This document shows, piece after piece, positions 54,785 to 62,309 of a DNA stretch of 64,000 nucleotides (positions are counted from its first letter, which is position 1; each line of letters starts with the position of its first letter). The position numbers and the translations under genes were made by a program. This DNA comes from a bacterium (GTDB lineage: Bacteria > RBG-13-66-14). Where the stretch lies: assembly GCA_035528375.1 (NCBI GenBank), contig DATKYS010000031.1, positions 31,034-95,033 on the forward strand. Reading direction: 5' to 3'. The notes under the pieces are model-generated. The model did no database searches and was not told the DNA's origin. It saw only the letters and a program-made list of their open reading frames with translations.

Positions 54785-56022
54785 TGCGGTCGGTCGGGTT
54801 GGTCATTCTCGTTTTCTCCCTCGCTGCGGCCGCGAACCCCCTCCCCGTGCCGGATGAGTTCAAGGACCCCGAGCCGCCGCCCCCGGAAACCTCCACCTTC
54901 GAGACGGACACCGTCTTCGAGGACTGCGGCTATTACCGCGTGGACGCCGTCCGGGAAGCCTCCGATCCCCTCAACCGCTTCGACGCCCTGGAGCTCCACT
55001 ACATAGACGACAGCCTCTCCCCGGGAGTGGACTGGCACCTGCAGGACACCTACGGGGTGTGGGTCTACGACCCCGCGGGGTACTCAGAGCCGCTGGGCTA
55101 TGACGCCCGCTTCGAGGACGTTGACGGGGACGACCGGCCGGAGTGCGTCGTCACCCTCCGGCGGGTCGAGACCGCCGGCAACGACGAGGTCGTCCTGGGA
55201 TTCGGCCTCGACGGCTTCACCGTGGTCCGGGGGCTCGACGAGGACCTCGTCTCCCTTCCCCTGGAGCTGGACGGCGACGGGTATACAGTCGAGGCGCTGC
55301 GGCGCAGGTTCGGCTGGTTCGATCCCTTCGGGGAGGTCCGCCTCTACCGGCTGGAAGGGAGCACACGGGAAGGGCGCGTGCCGGTGGACGTCTACCCCGA
55401 CTCCGACGAGACCGACTTTTACGGGGAGAGCCTGAGCCTGGAGGACTACACCGGCGACGGCCGCCCCGAGGTGGTCATCCCCACCAACACCGGCGGGAAC
55501 GACGCGCTCATCTGTTTCGGTCTCGTCGTCCTGGAGCCCACGCCCGGGGGACTGACGGAGCTCTACTACGAGCCGATGCTGGCCCCCCTCGCCCTGGACG
55601 CCGACTCCGACGGCGTCACCGAAATCTTCTCCTTCACCGCCTACGCGCCCGACTTCGTCGTCGGACGGGCCTACCGGGCGAGCTTCATTGACCGGGTCTT
55701 CGTCTATGACGGCGGGCGCTACGTTCCCGGCGAGCTCGCCGATTACCGGGACTACCTCCTGGGGCGCGTGACCGAAGAAGAGGGTTACTACGGTAAAAGC
55801 CTGCTCGGCGACTACCCCGAGGCGGTCCTGTGCAGCGGCCAGTCCGTGCTGGCCCAACTGGCGGCGGCCGGGCTGGACGCCGAGTACGCCCGCTGGTGGG
55901 AGGGGCACCGGGAGGAACTGCGCGAGGCGACCCGAAAAATCCAGGACGGCGACTGGGCCGAGGTGGAGCGGGTCTTCTCCTCGCCGGAGGCCCTCCGCGC
56001 CGAGTGGGCCGGGGCGCGTTGA
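54784..56022 (+). CDS. Secreted VCBS/FG-GAP-like protein of unknown function
   Basis: The 412-residue protein has a signal peptide (VILVFSLAAAANP, cut near residue 17) and at least three calcium-loop-like repeats of the FG-GAP/VCBS type: EDVDGDDRPECVV, EDYTGDGRPEVVI and LDADSDGVTEIFS. These suggest a beta-propeller with bound Ca2+. The C-terminus is helical (EYARWWEGHREELREATRKIQ). It has no sorting domain or lipobox. ATG overlaps the Usp stop by one base. Confidence 0.8.
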   Translation: MRSVGLVILVFSLAAAANPLPVPDEFKDPEPPPPETSTFETDTVFEDCGYYRVDAVREASDPLNRFDALELHYIDDSLSPGVDWHLQDTYGVWVYDPAGYSEPLGYDARFEDVDGDDRPECVVTLRRVETAGNDEVVLGFGLDGFTVVRGLDEDLVSLPLELDGDGYTVEALRRRFGWFDPFGEVRLYRLEGSTREGRVPVDVYPDSDETDFYGESLSLEDYTGDGRPEVVIPTNTGGNDALICFGLVVLEPTPGGLTELYYEPMLAPLALDADSDGVTEIFSFTAYAPDFVVGRAYRASFIDRVFVYDGGRYVPGELADYRDYLLGRVTEEEGYYGKSLLGDYPEAVLCSGQSVLAQLAAAGLDAEYARWWEGHREELREATRKIQDGDWAEVERVFSSPEALRAEWAGAR

Positions 56023-56037
56023 ACGAACCACAACGTT

Positions 56038-56098
56038 TAGAGGCAAGGGGTTTAACCGAGCGAAGCGAGCTATGCCTCTGGCAAAACCCCTCGTCTCC
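56038..56098. repeat. Palindromic repeat of the GGGGTTTAA class with inserted loop
   Basis: TAGAGGCAAGGGGTTTAA (56038-56055) and AAAACCCCTCGTCTCC (56083-56098) are the same arms as at 4265-4298, here separated by a 27-base loop containing CGAGCGAAGCGAGC and GCCTC. It lies between genes. Confidence 0.75.
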
Positions 56099-56124
56099 AT
56101 TTCAACTCCGACGACGGAGGATTG

Positions 56125-57954
56125 ATGACCAAAAGCGCCTGCACGCCGGACCTTCTGGCTTACCCCGCCACGGTGGCCGAGCTGGTTGACCGTCGCGGGG
56201 AGAGCTATCCCGACGCGGATTTCCTCCTGGGCTACTTCGCCGGCGGGCTCAAATCCGTCGGCGGTCGCGAGTTTGTCCGGCGGGTCCTGGCGGCCAACGC
56301 CCACCTGCGGGGGCTGGGAGTGGAGAAGAGTACCCGCGTCGCGCTTCTCTCCTCCAACAAACCGGGCTGGGGCGTCGCTTTCTGCGGCGTGGTTTACTCG
56401 GGCGCCGTGGTCGTGCCCATAGACCCGCTCCTGACCCCCTCGGAGTACGGCCACATCCTGCGCGCCAGCCGGGCCCGGGTCCTGGTCGCCGAACAGAAGG
56501 TCTGCCTCGACGTGGACGAGCAGCGGGACCACTACCCCGACCTGGAGCACGTCATCGTCCTCGACGCGTGGGACCCGGCGGTTCCGGGCCGGCCGGTCCC
56601 CGACGTCGAATCCCCTACCACACGCCCTTCTCCGACCGACACCTGCTCCATCCTCTACACCTCAGGCACCACGGGCAAGAGCAAGGCGGTGCGCCTGGAG
56701 CACCGCAACGTCGTCGCCAACATCAAGCAGCTTTACCAGCGTGTCCACACAGGCCCCGGGGACACCTTCGTCAGCGTGCTGCCGCTTTTTCACACCTTCG
56801 AGAGCACCTGCGGCTTCCTGATGCCGCTCTATTCCGGCGCCCGGGTCATTTACGCCGCCAGCCTCAAGAGCCGCGACATCATCGCCGCGGTTCGCGACGG
56901 GGAGGGCACCCTCATCCTCGGCGTGCCGCTTCTTTACGAAAAGCTGCTGGCCGGAATCCACGACGCCGTTAAAAAGCAGCCGGCGCTCAAGCGGGCGGCC
57001 TTCTCCGCAAGCCTGGGGGTGGTAAAGGCCGGGCGGGCGGTGCTCAAAGTGAATTGGGGCCGGGGCATCTTCCGGGGCCTGCGCGAGAAGGCGGGTTTTG
57101 GCAAGATGCGGATCATGATGTCCGGCGCCTCCGCCCTGGATCCCGACGTCGCCCGCGGCTTCAGCCACCTGGGGTTCCCGCTCTGCCAGGGCTACGGCCT
57201 CACCGAGACCAGCCCCGTGGACGCGGTGGATTTCGCCGGGACACCGGACCTCCGGCCCGCCTCCGTGGGGCCGTGCCTGTGGGGCACGGAGGCGATGGTC
57301 CTGGAGCCCGACGAGGAGGGGCGGGGGGAGCTCTGTTTCCGCGGGCCCCAGATCATGCCCGGCTATCTGGACAATCCCGAGGCCGACGCGGCGGTCTTCT
57401 TCGAGGCCGACCCGCCGGCGGTGAAGATTTTACGCGACCGCCTCCTCTACGCCGCCGGGCCGGGGGTGGACCTGGTTCCCCCCGAGCATCGGAAATACTG
57501 GTTCCGCACCGGGGACATCGGCTGGCTGGACGCCGACGGCTACGTTTACATCGCCGGGCGGAAGAAGAACGTCATCGTCACCGCCGCCGGCAAGAACGTC
57601 TACCCGGAGGAGATCGAGGAGAAGCTGTCGCGCAGCCCCTTCGTCGCCGAGTGCGTGGTCCTGGGCCGCCGGAACGAAAAGACCGGCCGCGAGGACGTGT
57701 CGGTCGTCATCGTGCCCGACTACGAGCACTTCGAGCTGGGCGCCCGGGAGAAGGGCTACACGCTGGACCAGCACAAAATCCGCGAGACCCTGCGTCGCGA
57801 GGTGGGGCGCGTCAACGAGCAGCTCGCCTCCTTCAAGCGCATCAAGGACTTGGTGCTTCGCGACGAGGAGCTGCCCAAAACCTCGACCAAGAAGGTCAAG
57901 CGCTACCTCCTGGAGTGTGAGGCGGTTTCGGCGCCGCCGTCGAAGGCGGATTGA
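56125..57954 (+). CDS. AMP-forming long-chain acyl-CoA synthetase-like protein
   Basis: The 609-residue protein belongs to the adenylate-forming superfamily. A3 is YTSGTTGKSKAV (about 178-189), A5 GYGLTETSPVD, A7 YWFRTGDIGWLDADGY, A8 RKKNVIVTAAGKNVYPEEIE, and the A10 Lys lies in LPKTSTKKVKRY. The pattern of a long insertion between A3 and A5 and the closing KTSTKKVKR fits fatty acyl-CoA ligases. It activates a carboxylic acid with ATP and loads it on CoA; chain length is unknown. GGAGG precedes ATG 56125. A C-terminal Ala/Pro tail is extra. Confidence 0.92.
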   Translation: MTKSACTPDLLAYPATVAELVDRRGESYPDADFLLGYFAGGLKSVGGREFVRRVLAANAHLRGLGVEKSTRVALLSSNKPGWGVAFCGVVYSGAVVVPIDPLLTPSEYGHILRASRARVLVAEQKVCLDVDEQRDHYPDLEHVIVLDAWDPAVPGRPVPDVESPTTRPSPTDTCSILYTSGTTGKSKAVRLEHRNVVANIKQLYQRVHTGPGDTFVSVLPLFHTFESTCGFLMPLYSGARVIYAASLKSRDIIAAVRDGEGTLILGVPLLYEKLLAGIHDAVKKQPALKRAAFSASLGVVKAGRAVLKVNWGRGIFRGLREKAGFGKMRIMMSGASALDPDVARGFSHLGFPLCQGYGLTETSPVDAVDFAGTPDLRPASVGPCLWGTEAMVLEPDEEGRGELCFRGPQIMPGYLDNPEADAAVFFEADPPAVKILRDRLLYAAGPGVDLVPPEHRKYWFRTGDIGWLDADGYVYIAGRKKNVIVTAAGKNVYPEEIEEKLSRSPFVAECVVLGRRNEKTGREDVSVVIVPDYEHFELGAREKGYTLDQHKIRETLRREVGRVNEQLASFKRIKDLVLRDEELPKTSTKKVKRYLLECEAVSAPPSKAD

Positions 57955-58005
57955 CTTTCTGTTATACTGAAATCGGGAGATGCATCTTTTTCACGGGAGG
58001 GCGGC

Positions 58006-58569
58006 ATGAAGTTGCGCTACCTTTTCCCCATCCTCTGTCTGGCGGTCATCCTCGCCGGCTGCGGGGGGGAGACCGAGCTCGACGACCAAACCTACGCCAA
58101 GTTGACCGTGGACCTCATGAAGGCCGGTTTCAAGGGCGCCGACGCCGACAAGGTTTTTCAGGACTACGGCGTCAGCCCCGAGCAGTTCGAGGACTACGGC
58201 AAGGCGCTTGAGAAGGACGCCGACCGCCAGCGGGCCGTGGCAGGTTACCTCAAGGACGAGCTGGGCGAGGATTGGGCCCAGTGGGGCGAGGCTCTCGGCC
58301 GGGGGATGGCGGAGATGGGCCTCCAGATGGCCGTGCTGGCCGCGGAGTTCGGCACGGTCTGCGTCAAGGCCATGACCGAGCTCATACCCGCCCTCCAGGA
58401 GGGAATCGGCGAGCTCACCACCGGCCTGGCGGAGAAGCTCGGCGAGCTCCAGGAGACCATTGACGAGAACCTGGAGAAGGTCGGCGAGAAGGTGGACAAG
58501 GTGAACGAGGCTCTGGCGGGCGATTCGGAGAAACCCGCGCCGGAGGGGGAGACCGAGGCGCCCCAGTAG
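58006..58569 (+). CDS. Helical lipoprotein of unknown function
   Basis: The 187-residue protein has a lipoprotein signal ending ILAGC (about residue 19). The mature part is almost all helix: an acidic region resembling small helical repeats (FKGADADKVFQDYGVSPEQFEDYGKAL), a central hydrophobic stretch (MGLQMAVLAAEFGTVCVKAM), then a coiled coil (EKLGELQETIDENLEKVGEKVDKV) and a Pro/Glu tail. CGGGAGGGCGGC precedes the ATG. A TATACT at 57963-57968 may be its -10. The first of three lipoprotein genes in line. Confidence 0.75.
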   Translation: MKLRYLFPILCLAVILAGCGGETELDDQTYAKLTVDLMKAGFKGADADKVFQDYGVSPEQFEDYGKALEKDADRQRAVAGYLKDELGEDWAQWGEALGRGMAEMGLQMAVLAAEFGTVCVKAMTELIPALQEGIGELTTGLAEKLGELQETIDENLEKVGEKVDKVNEALAGDSEKPAPEGETEAPQ

Positions 58570-58580
58570 TGGAGGTATAA

Positions 58581-59144
58581 ATGCGCGCGTCTGTTTTCGC
58601 GGCGCTGGCCGCCGTGGTGTTTCTGGTATCCTGTTCCACCGGGACGGGTGGCGAAGAGGGCGTCCCGCACGACCAGACCACGGTCCTCGGGACGCTGAAC
58701 CTTTTCCTGGATGTTTGGAACGACTGCGACATTGATACTTACAAGGGCCTGCTGGACGAGGACACCTTCACCTTCTACTTCGATCCCTCGGACATGGGGG
58801 GGGAACATGATATACCGCCCTCCTGGGGTTATACGGAGGAGATAACGGCGGTCACTAATTTATTCGAATACGTCGGAGCGGAGAACATAGACGTGGAGCT
58901 GGACCTCGAAGGCGTCACCGAGCCCGAGGAGGATGTGGTTACATACACGGCTAGGGATATTCCTTACCATGTTCGTGTGTATGTGGAGGCTGAGGAACAC
59001 ATTATTTACCTGGCCGTGGGTCTGCTCGACATGGAGCTCATGTATGCGGACGGCGGGTGGGTCATCACCGACTGGTGGGATAAGGTTCCTTATAGATTGT
59101 TGGTGGCGGAGACGACCTGGGGCGCGATAAAGGCCTGTTTCTAA
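58581..59144 (+). CDS. NTF2/SnoaL-like lipoprotein with TWGAIKA tail, copy 1
   Basis: The 187-residue protein has a lipoprotein signal ending FLVSC (about residue 15), then a short Gly/Thr/Glu linker and a domain starting TTVLGTLNLFLDVWNDCDIDTYKGLLDED. That start, and the late GGWVITDWWDKV, resemble SnoaL/NTF2-like folds with cone-shaped ligand pockets. It ends ETTWGAIKACF, matching the secreted protein at 11068. It is 11 bases after the helical lipoprotein and 10 before its paralogue. The ligand is unknown. Confidence 0.75.
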   Translation: MRASVFAALAAVVFLVSCSTGTGGEEGVPHDQTTVLGTLNLFLDVWNDCDIDTYKGLLDEDTFTFYFDPSDMGGEHDIPPSWGYTEEITAVTNLFEYVGAENIDVELDLEGVTEPEEDVVTYTARDIPYHVRVYVEAEEHIIYLAVGLLDMELMYADGGWVITDWWDKVPYRLLVAETTWGAIKACF

Positions 59145-59154
59145 GGAGTGGGAA

Positions 59155-59721
59155 ATGGGCAAGTACGTTTCGATAGCCGCCGCGGCTCTGCTCATCTGCC
59201 TTTCTTGCACCACCAGCACGGACGGCGACGGCGACGGTTACGACACGACAACGGTCCTCGGGGTGTTGAATTTGTTCGTGGACGTGTGGAATGACGGGGA
59301 CATGGACACTTATAGAGTCCTGCTGGACGAGGATGAGTTTACCTTCTACTTCGACCCTCAGGACGTGGGTGGGGGACATGATATACCGCCATCCTGGGGT
59401 TATACGGAGGAGATAACGGCGGTGACCAACCTTTTCAACGCCGTCGGGGCGGAGAACGTGGACGTGCAACTGGACCTCTCCGAGGTTACCGAGCCCGAAG
59501 AAGGGGTGGAGACCTATAAGGTCGAGAATATTGAGTACGAAGTCCGCGTGCACGTCGAGGAAGAAGACATAATCTACCCGGCCAATGCTTACCTCGACAT
59601 GGAGTTCACGAAGGTGGACGGTCGGTGGGTCATCACCGAGTGGTGGGACAAGGCGAACATGCGCCTTCCTGGTATTGAAGAATGCACCTGGGGCGAGATA
59701 AAGGCTCTCTACGAGAAGTAA
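59155..59721 (+). CDS. NTF2/SnoaL-like lipoprotein with TWGEIKA tail, copy 2
   Basis: The 188-residue protein is a tandem paralogue of the preceding one: both share TTVLG-LNLF-DVWND, EF/TFTFYFDP, HDIPPSWGYTEEITAVTNLF, VTEPEE and GRWVIT-WWDK. The lipobox is LISC-like (ICLSC, about residue 16) and the linker is TDGDGDGYD, like that of the 34.6 kb lipoprotein. It ends CTWGEIKALYEK. GGAGTGGG precedes the ATG. A terminator follows, closing the lipoprotein operon. Confidence 0.75.
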   Translation: MGKYVSIAAAALLICLSCTTSTDGDGDGYDTTTVLGVLNLFVDVWNDGDMDTYRVLLDEDEFTFYFDPQDVGGGHDIPPSWGYTEEITAVTNLFNAVGAENVDVQLDLSEVTEPEEGVETYKVENIEYEVRVHVEEEDIIYPANAYLDMEFTKVDGRWVITEWWDKANMRLPGIEECTWGEIKALYEK

Positions 59722-59753
59722 TAGGCCGGTTCAGGTCTTTGTCACGGCACAGC

Positions 59754-59777
59754 GGGGCGGGTTCACCGCCCCTTTTT
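59754..59777 (+). terminator. Intrinsic terminator of the lipoprotein operon
   Basis: GGGGCGG (59754-59760) pairs with CCGCCCC (59766-59772), then five Ts. Confidence 0.9.
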
Positions 59778-59782
59778 CATGG

Positions 59783-59811
59783 TTGCCGGGTTGAGAAACC
59801 CGTGCTAATAT
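59783..59811 (+). promoter_or_regulatory. Promoter of the dehydrogenase gene at 59855
   Basis: TTGCCG (59783-59788), 17-base spacer, TAATAT (59806-59811) with an extended TGC. Confidence 0.55.
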
Positions 59812-59854
59812 CCGCGCGTTCTCGAACGACCCCCCTTCACCCAAGGAGCTTTCA

Positions 59855-60922
59855 GTGGGCCACAAAATATGCCGCATACCGGGCGACGACACCGGCCACG
59901 ACGTGATGCGGGCCGCCATGATAGTCTTCGACGCCCTGGACCTGGACATCGAGTGGGTGGACGCGGACGCCGGCTGGTGCATGTGGGAGGCCAAGGGGAA
60001 CACGGTGCCGCCGGAGACCTGGGAAGCGCTGGAGTCCACCGACGCCTGCTACTTCGGCGCCATCACCTCGAAGCCCGGCGTCAAGGGCTTCAAGAGCGCC
60101 ATCCTCCAGATTCGCCAACGCCTGGACCTCTACGCCAACATGCGCCCGGTCAAGGCCATCCCCGGCGTTCCGCTGAACTACCGCGACGACATAGACATGG
60201 TCATCTTCCGCGAGAACACGGAGGGGCTTTACTCTGCGGTCGAGGCGCGGCCCATGCCGAAAGAATTGGTGGGCATCCTGCCGAACCTGGAACGCTTCGC
60301 GGACCTGGACGACGTGGCGATTTCCTGCCGGGTGTTCAGCCGCCGGGGGTGCGAGCGGATCGTCCGCGCCGCCTTCGAGCACGCCCGGAAGTTCGGCCGC
60401 AAGCTCGTCACCGCCGTCCACAAGGCCAACGTCATCCGCGCCACCGACGGGCTCTTCCTGGAGGTCTTCCGGGAGGTGGCCGAGGAGTACCCGGAGATTA
60501 AGACGAGCGAGGAGAACGTGGACGCCACGGCGATGTGGTTCATCAAGAACCCGCAGTTCTACGAGGTCATCGTCACGACGAACATGTTCGGGGACATCAT
60601 CTCCGACGAGGGGTGCCAGCTCGTGGGGGGGCTGGGCTTCGGGGCCAGCGCGAACGTCGGCGACTCCTACGGCGTTTTCGAGCCGAACCACGGCTCGGCG
60701 CCCAAGTACGCGGGCCGGTACGTGGTCAACCCCACGGCGACGATTCTGGCCGGGCGGTTGATGCTCCAGTGGCTGGGCGAGGAGCGGGCGGCGGAGCGCA
60801 TCTGGAACGCGGTCCTCGCGCTCTACGCCGACCCCGGTGCGCCCAAGACCTACGACGTCGTGGGTCGGGATAGGGCCGCGGGCTCGTTGGAAGTGGCCGA
60901 GGCCGTCGCCGCGCGGCTTTAG
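59855..60922 (+). CDS. Isocitrate/isopropylmalate dehydrogenase family protein
   Basis: The 355-residue protein is of the beta-decarboxylating dehydrogenase family. RENTEGLYSAVE (about 118-129) is the NxTxGxY-type substrate site of NAD-dependent isocitrate dehydrogenases. Arg residues in RQRLDLYANMRPV bind the carboxylates. AVHKANVIRATDGLF carries the catalytic Lys, and NMFGDIISDEGCQLVGGLG the metal Asp. EPNHGSAPKYAG matches the cofactor loop. Isocitrate, isopropylmalate or homoisocitrate are all possible. AAGGAG lies six bases from the GTG. A LeuC/aconitase-like gene lies 1.4 kb downstream. Confidence 0.92.
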   Translation: MGHKICRIPGDDTGHDVMRAAMIVFDALDLDIEWVDADAGWCMWEAKGNTVPPETWEALESTDACYFGAITSKPGVKGFKSAILQIRQRLDLYANMRPVKAIPGVPLNYRDDIDMVIFRENTEGLYSAVEARPMPKELVGILPNLERFADLDDVAISCRVFSRRGCERIVRAAFEHARKFGRKLVTAVHKANVIRATDGLFLEVFREVAEEYPEIKTSEENVDATAMWFIKNPQFYEVIVTTNMFGDIISDEGCQLVGGLGFGASANVGDSYGVFEPNHGSAPKYAGRYVVNPTATILAGRLMLQWLGEERAAERIWNAVLALYADPGAPKTYDVVGRDRAAGSLEVAEAVAARL

Positions 60923-60949
60923 CCGGTTTTTTTAAAAAAAGACGGGCAT

Positions 60950-60973
60950 GGGGCGGGCTGACCCGCCCCTTTT
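60950..60973 (+). terminator. Intrinsic terminator
   Basis: GGGGCGGG (60950-60957) pairs with CCCGCCCC (60962-60969), then four Ts. Confidence 0.8.
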
Positions 60974-60988
60974 CCGTGAATATTGTGG

Positions 60989-61017
60989 TTGATAATTACT
61001 GTAAGATTTGGTACTTT
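60989..61017 (+). promoter_or_regulatory. Promoter of the V4R gene
   Basis: TTGATA (60989-60994), 17-base spacer, TACTTT (61012-61017). The start would be near 61024 with a leader of about 110 bases. Confidence 0.55.
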
Positions 61018-61133
61018 CTACCATGATTTAGGGACGAGGCCAACCGCGGCGGGTCCCGATGATGATTTTTCGGGGCACCCCCGGGCCGACCCTTTGACTG
61101 AACCACACCTTCTGCGTGAAAGGACGCCCGCGC

Positions 61134-61799
61134 ATGGCCGAGCTGAAGTACGTCATCACGCCCGACGAGTACGCGCCTCTGTTCGCGAAGGCCGAGCGGA
61201 TGATGGAGGAGTACTTCGCCACGCTGAAGCTCGACCCGGAGCGGAGCACCATCACGCTCAAGGGCACCGACCGGTACTCCCTCATCTTCGCCGCCGATTT
61301 CAGCTTCTACCTCCAAAAGAGCTTCAAGGACAAGTTCGGCGGCGCGGCCCAGTTCATCCTCTACGAGCTGGCCTACCAGATGGGGCGACAGGACTGCATC
61401 CGCTTCTGCGAGAACACCGGCGCCAAGGACCCCATTGACCGCCTGGCCGCCGGACCCGTGTACTTCGCCTTCACCGGCATGGCCAAGGTGGAGATTCTGC
61501 CCATCTCCAGACCCACCCCCGACGAGAACTACACCCTGGTCTACTACCACCACTACTCCTTCGAGGCCGAGAGCTACCTGGCCCACGGCCAAAGGACGAA
61601 CCACCCGGTCTGCTTCATGAGCGCCGGATACTCGACGGGGTGGTGCTCCGTGGCCTTCGGACTGGACCTCAAGGCGGAGGAGCTCTCCTGCCGGGCGATG
61701 GGCGGCGAGCGGTGCCTCTTCGTGATGGCGCCGCCGCGGCACCTGGTCCAGCGGATAGCCGAGCTGCGTTCTCCGGGCGGTGTGGGTCTGCGGGTGTAG
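61134..61799 (+). CDS. V4R-domain (XylR-N-like) protein
   Basis: The 221-residue protein ends in a V4R domain: YLAHGQRTNHPVCFMSAGYSTGWCSVAFG, then LKAEELSCRAMGGERCLFVMAPP (landmarks near 140-205). V4R domains bind hydrocarbons or other small hydrophobic ligands, often via Cys/His-held zinc; the pattern C...E..C-7-C is present. The first half is helical with DFSFYLQKSFKDKFGGAAQFILYELAYQMG, as in XylR-N-like sensors. No DNA-binding or enzymatic domain is attached, so it may act as a stand-alone ligand binder. AAAGGA precedes ATG 61134. Confidence 0.85.
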   Translation: MAELKYVITPDEYAPLFAKAERMMEEYFATLKLDPERSTITLKGTDRYSLIFAADFSFYLQKSFKDKFGGAAQFILYELAYQMGRQDCIRFCENTGAKDPIDRLAAGPVYFAFTGMAKVEILPISRPTPDENYTLVYYHHYSFEAESYLAHGQRTNHPVCFMSAGYSTGWCSVAFGLDLKAEELSCRAMGGERCLFVMAPPRHLVQRIAELRSPGGVGLRV

Positions 61800-61828
61800 A
61801 GTCGCGCCTTCGGTGGGTTTTATCGCAA

Positions 61829-61854
61829 GGGGGTCCGCCGCGGACCCCCCTTTA
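61829..61854 (+). terminator. Probable intrinsic terminator after the V4R gene
   Basis: GGGGGTCCG (61829-61837) pairs with CGGACCCCC (61841-61849), but only three Ts follow. Confidence 0.55.
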
Positions 61855-61978
61855 GCGGTTTACCTTGAAACCGGGGGTCCAACTACCGCGGCGTTAACCG
61901 AACGATTCCCAGCGGCTTGCCTTGCGCCCGGGGTTTTGCTACGCTGGCGCCGAACCGAGCGAAAAGGGAGGCCCGAAG

Positions 61979-62308
61979 ATGCAGGAAGGACCGGAAAAGC
62001 CGAAGAAGGTCCAGATTGACCTTCCCCCGGAGGTGGCCGCCGGGAAGTACGCCAACGCCGTCCACATCTCCGTCACGCCGGGTGAGTTCGTGATTGACTT
62101 CGCCCGGGCGCTGCCGGGGATGGGCAAGGTGCTGGTCCACAGCCGGATAATCCTCCCGCCCATCGCCGCCAAGGCCCTGCGCTTGCGGCTCGAGCAGGCG
62201 GTGAACGGTTTTGAGGAAAAATTCGGGGAGATCAAGCTCCCCGGGAACAAGAAGGGCAAACCGCCCTTCGATTACGGCGCCTTCGACGGCGACCCTACGG
62301 GAAACTGA
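61979..62308 (+). CDS. DUF3467 protein
   Basis: The 109-residue protein matches DUF3467: IDLPPEVAAGKYANAVHISVTPGEFVIDFARALPG (landmarks near 15-49), then VHSRIILPPIAAKALRLRLEQAVNGFEEKFG. These small proteins are widespread and of unknown role. GGGAGG sets ATG 61979; the frame further upstream is not conserved-like. The LeuC-like gene begins one base after its stop, so the two are coupled. Confidence 0.93.
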   Translation: MQEGPEKPKKVQIDLPPEVAAGKYANAVHISVTPGEFVIDFARALPGMGKVLVHSRIILPPIAAKALRLRLEQAVNGFEEKFGEIKLPGNKKGKPPFDYGAFDGDPTGN

Positions 62309-62309
62309 C

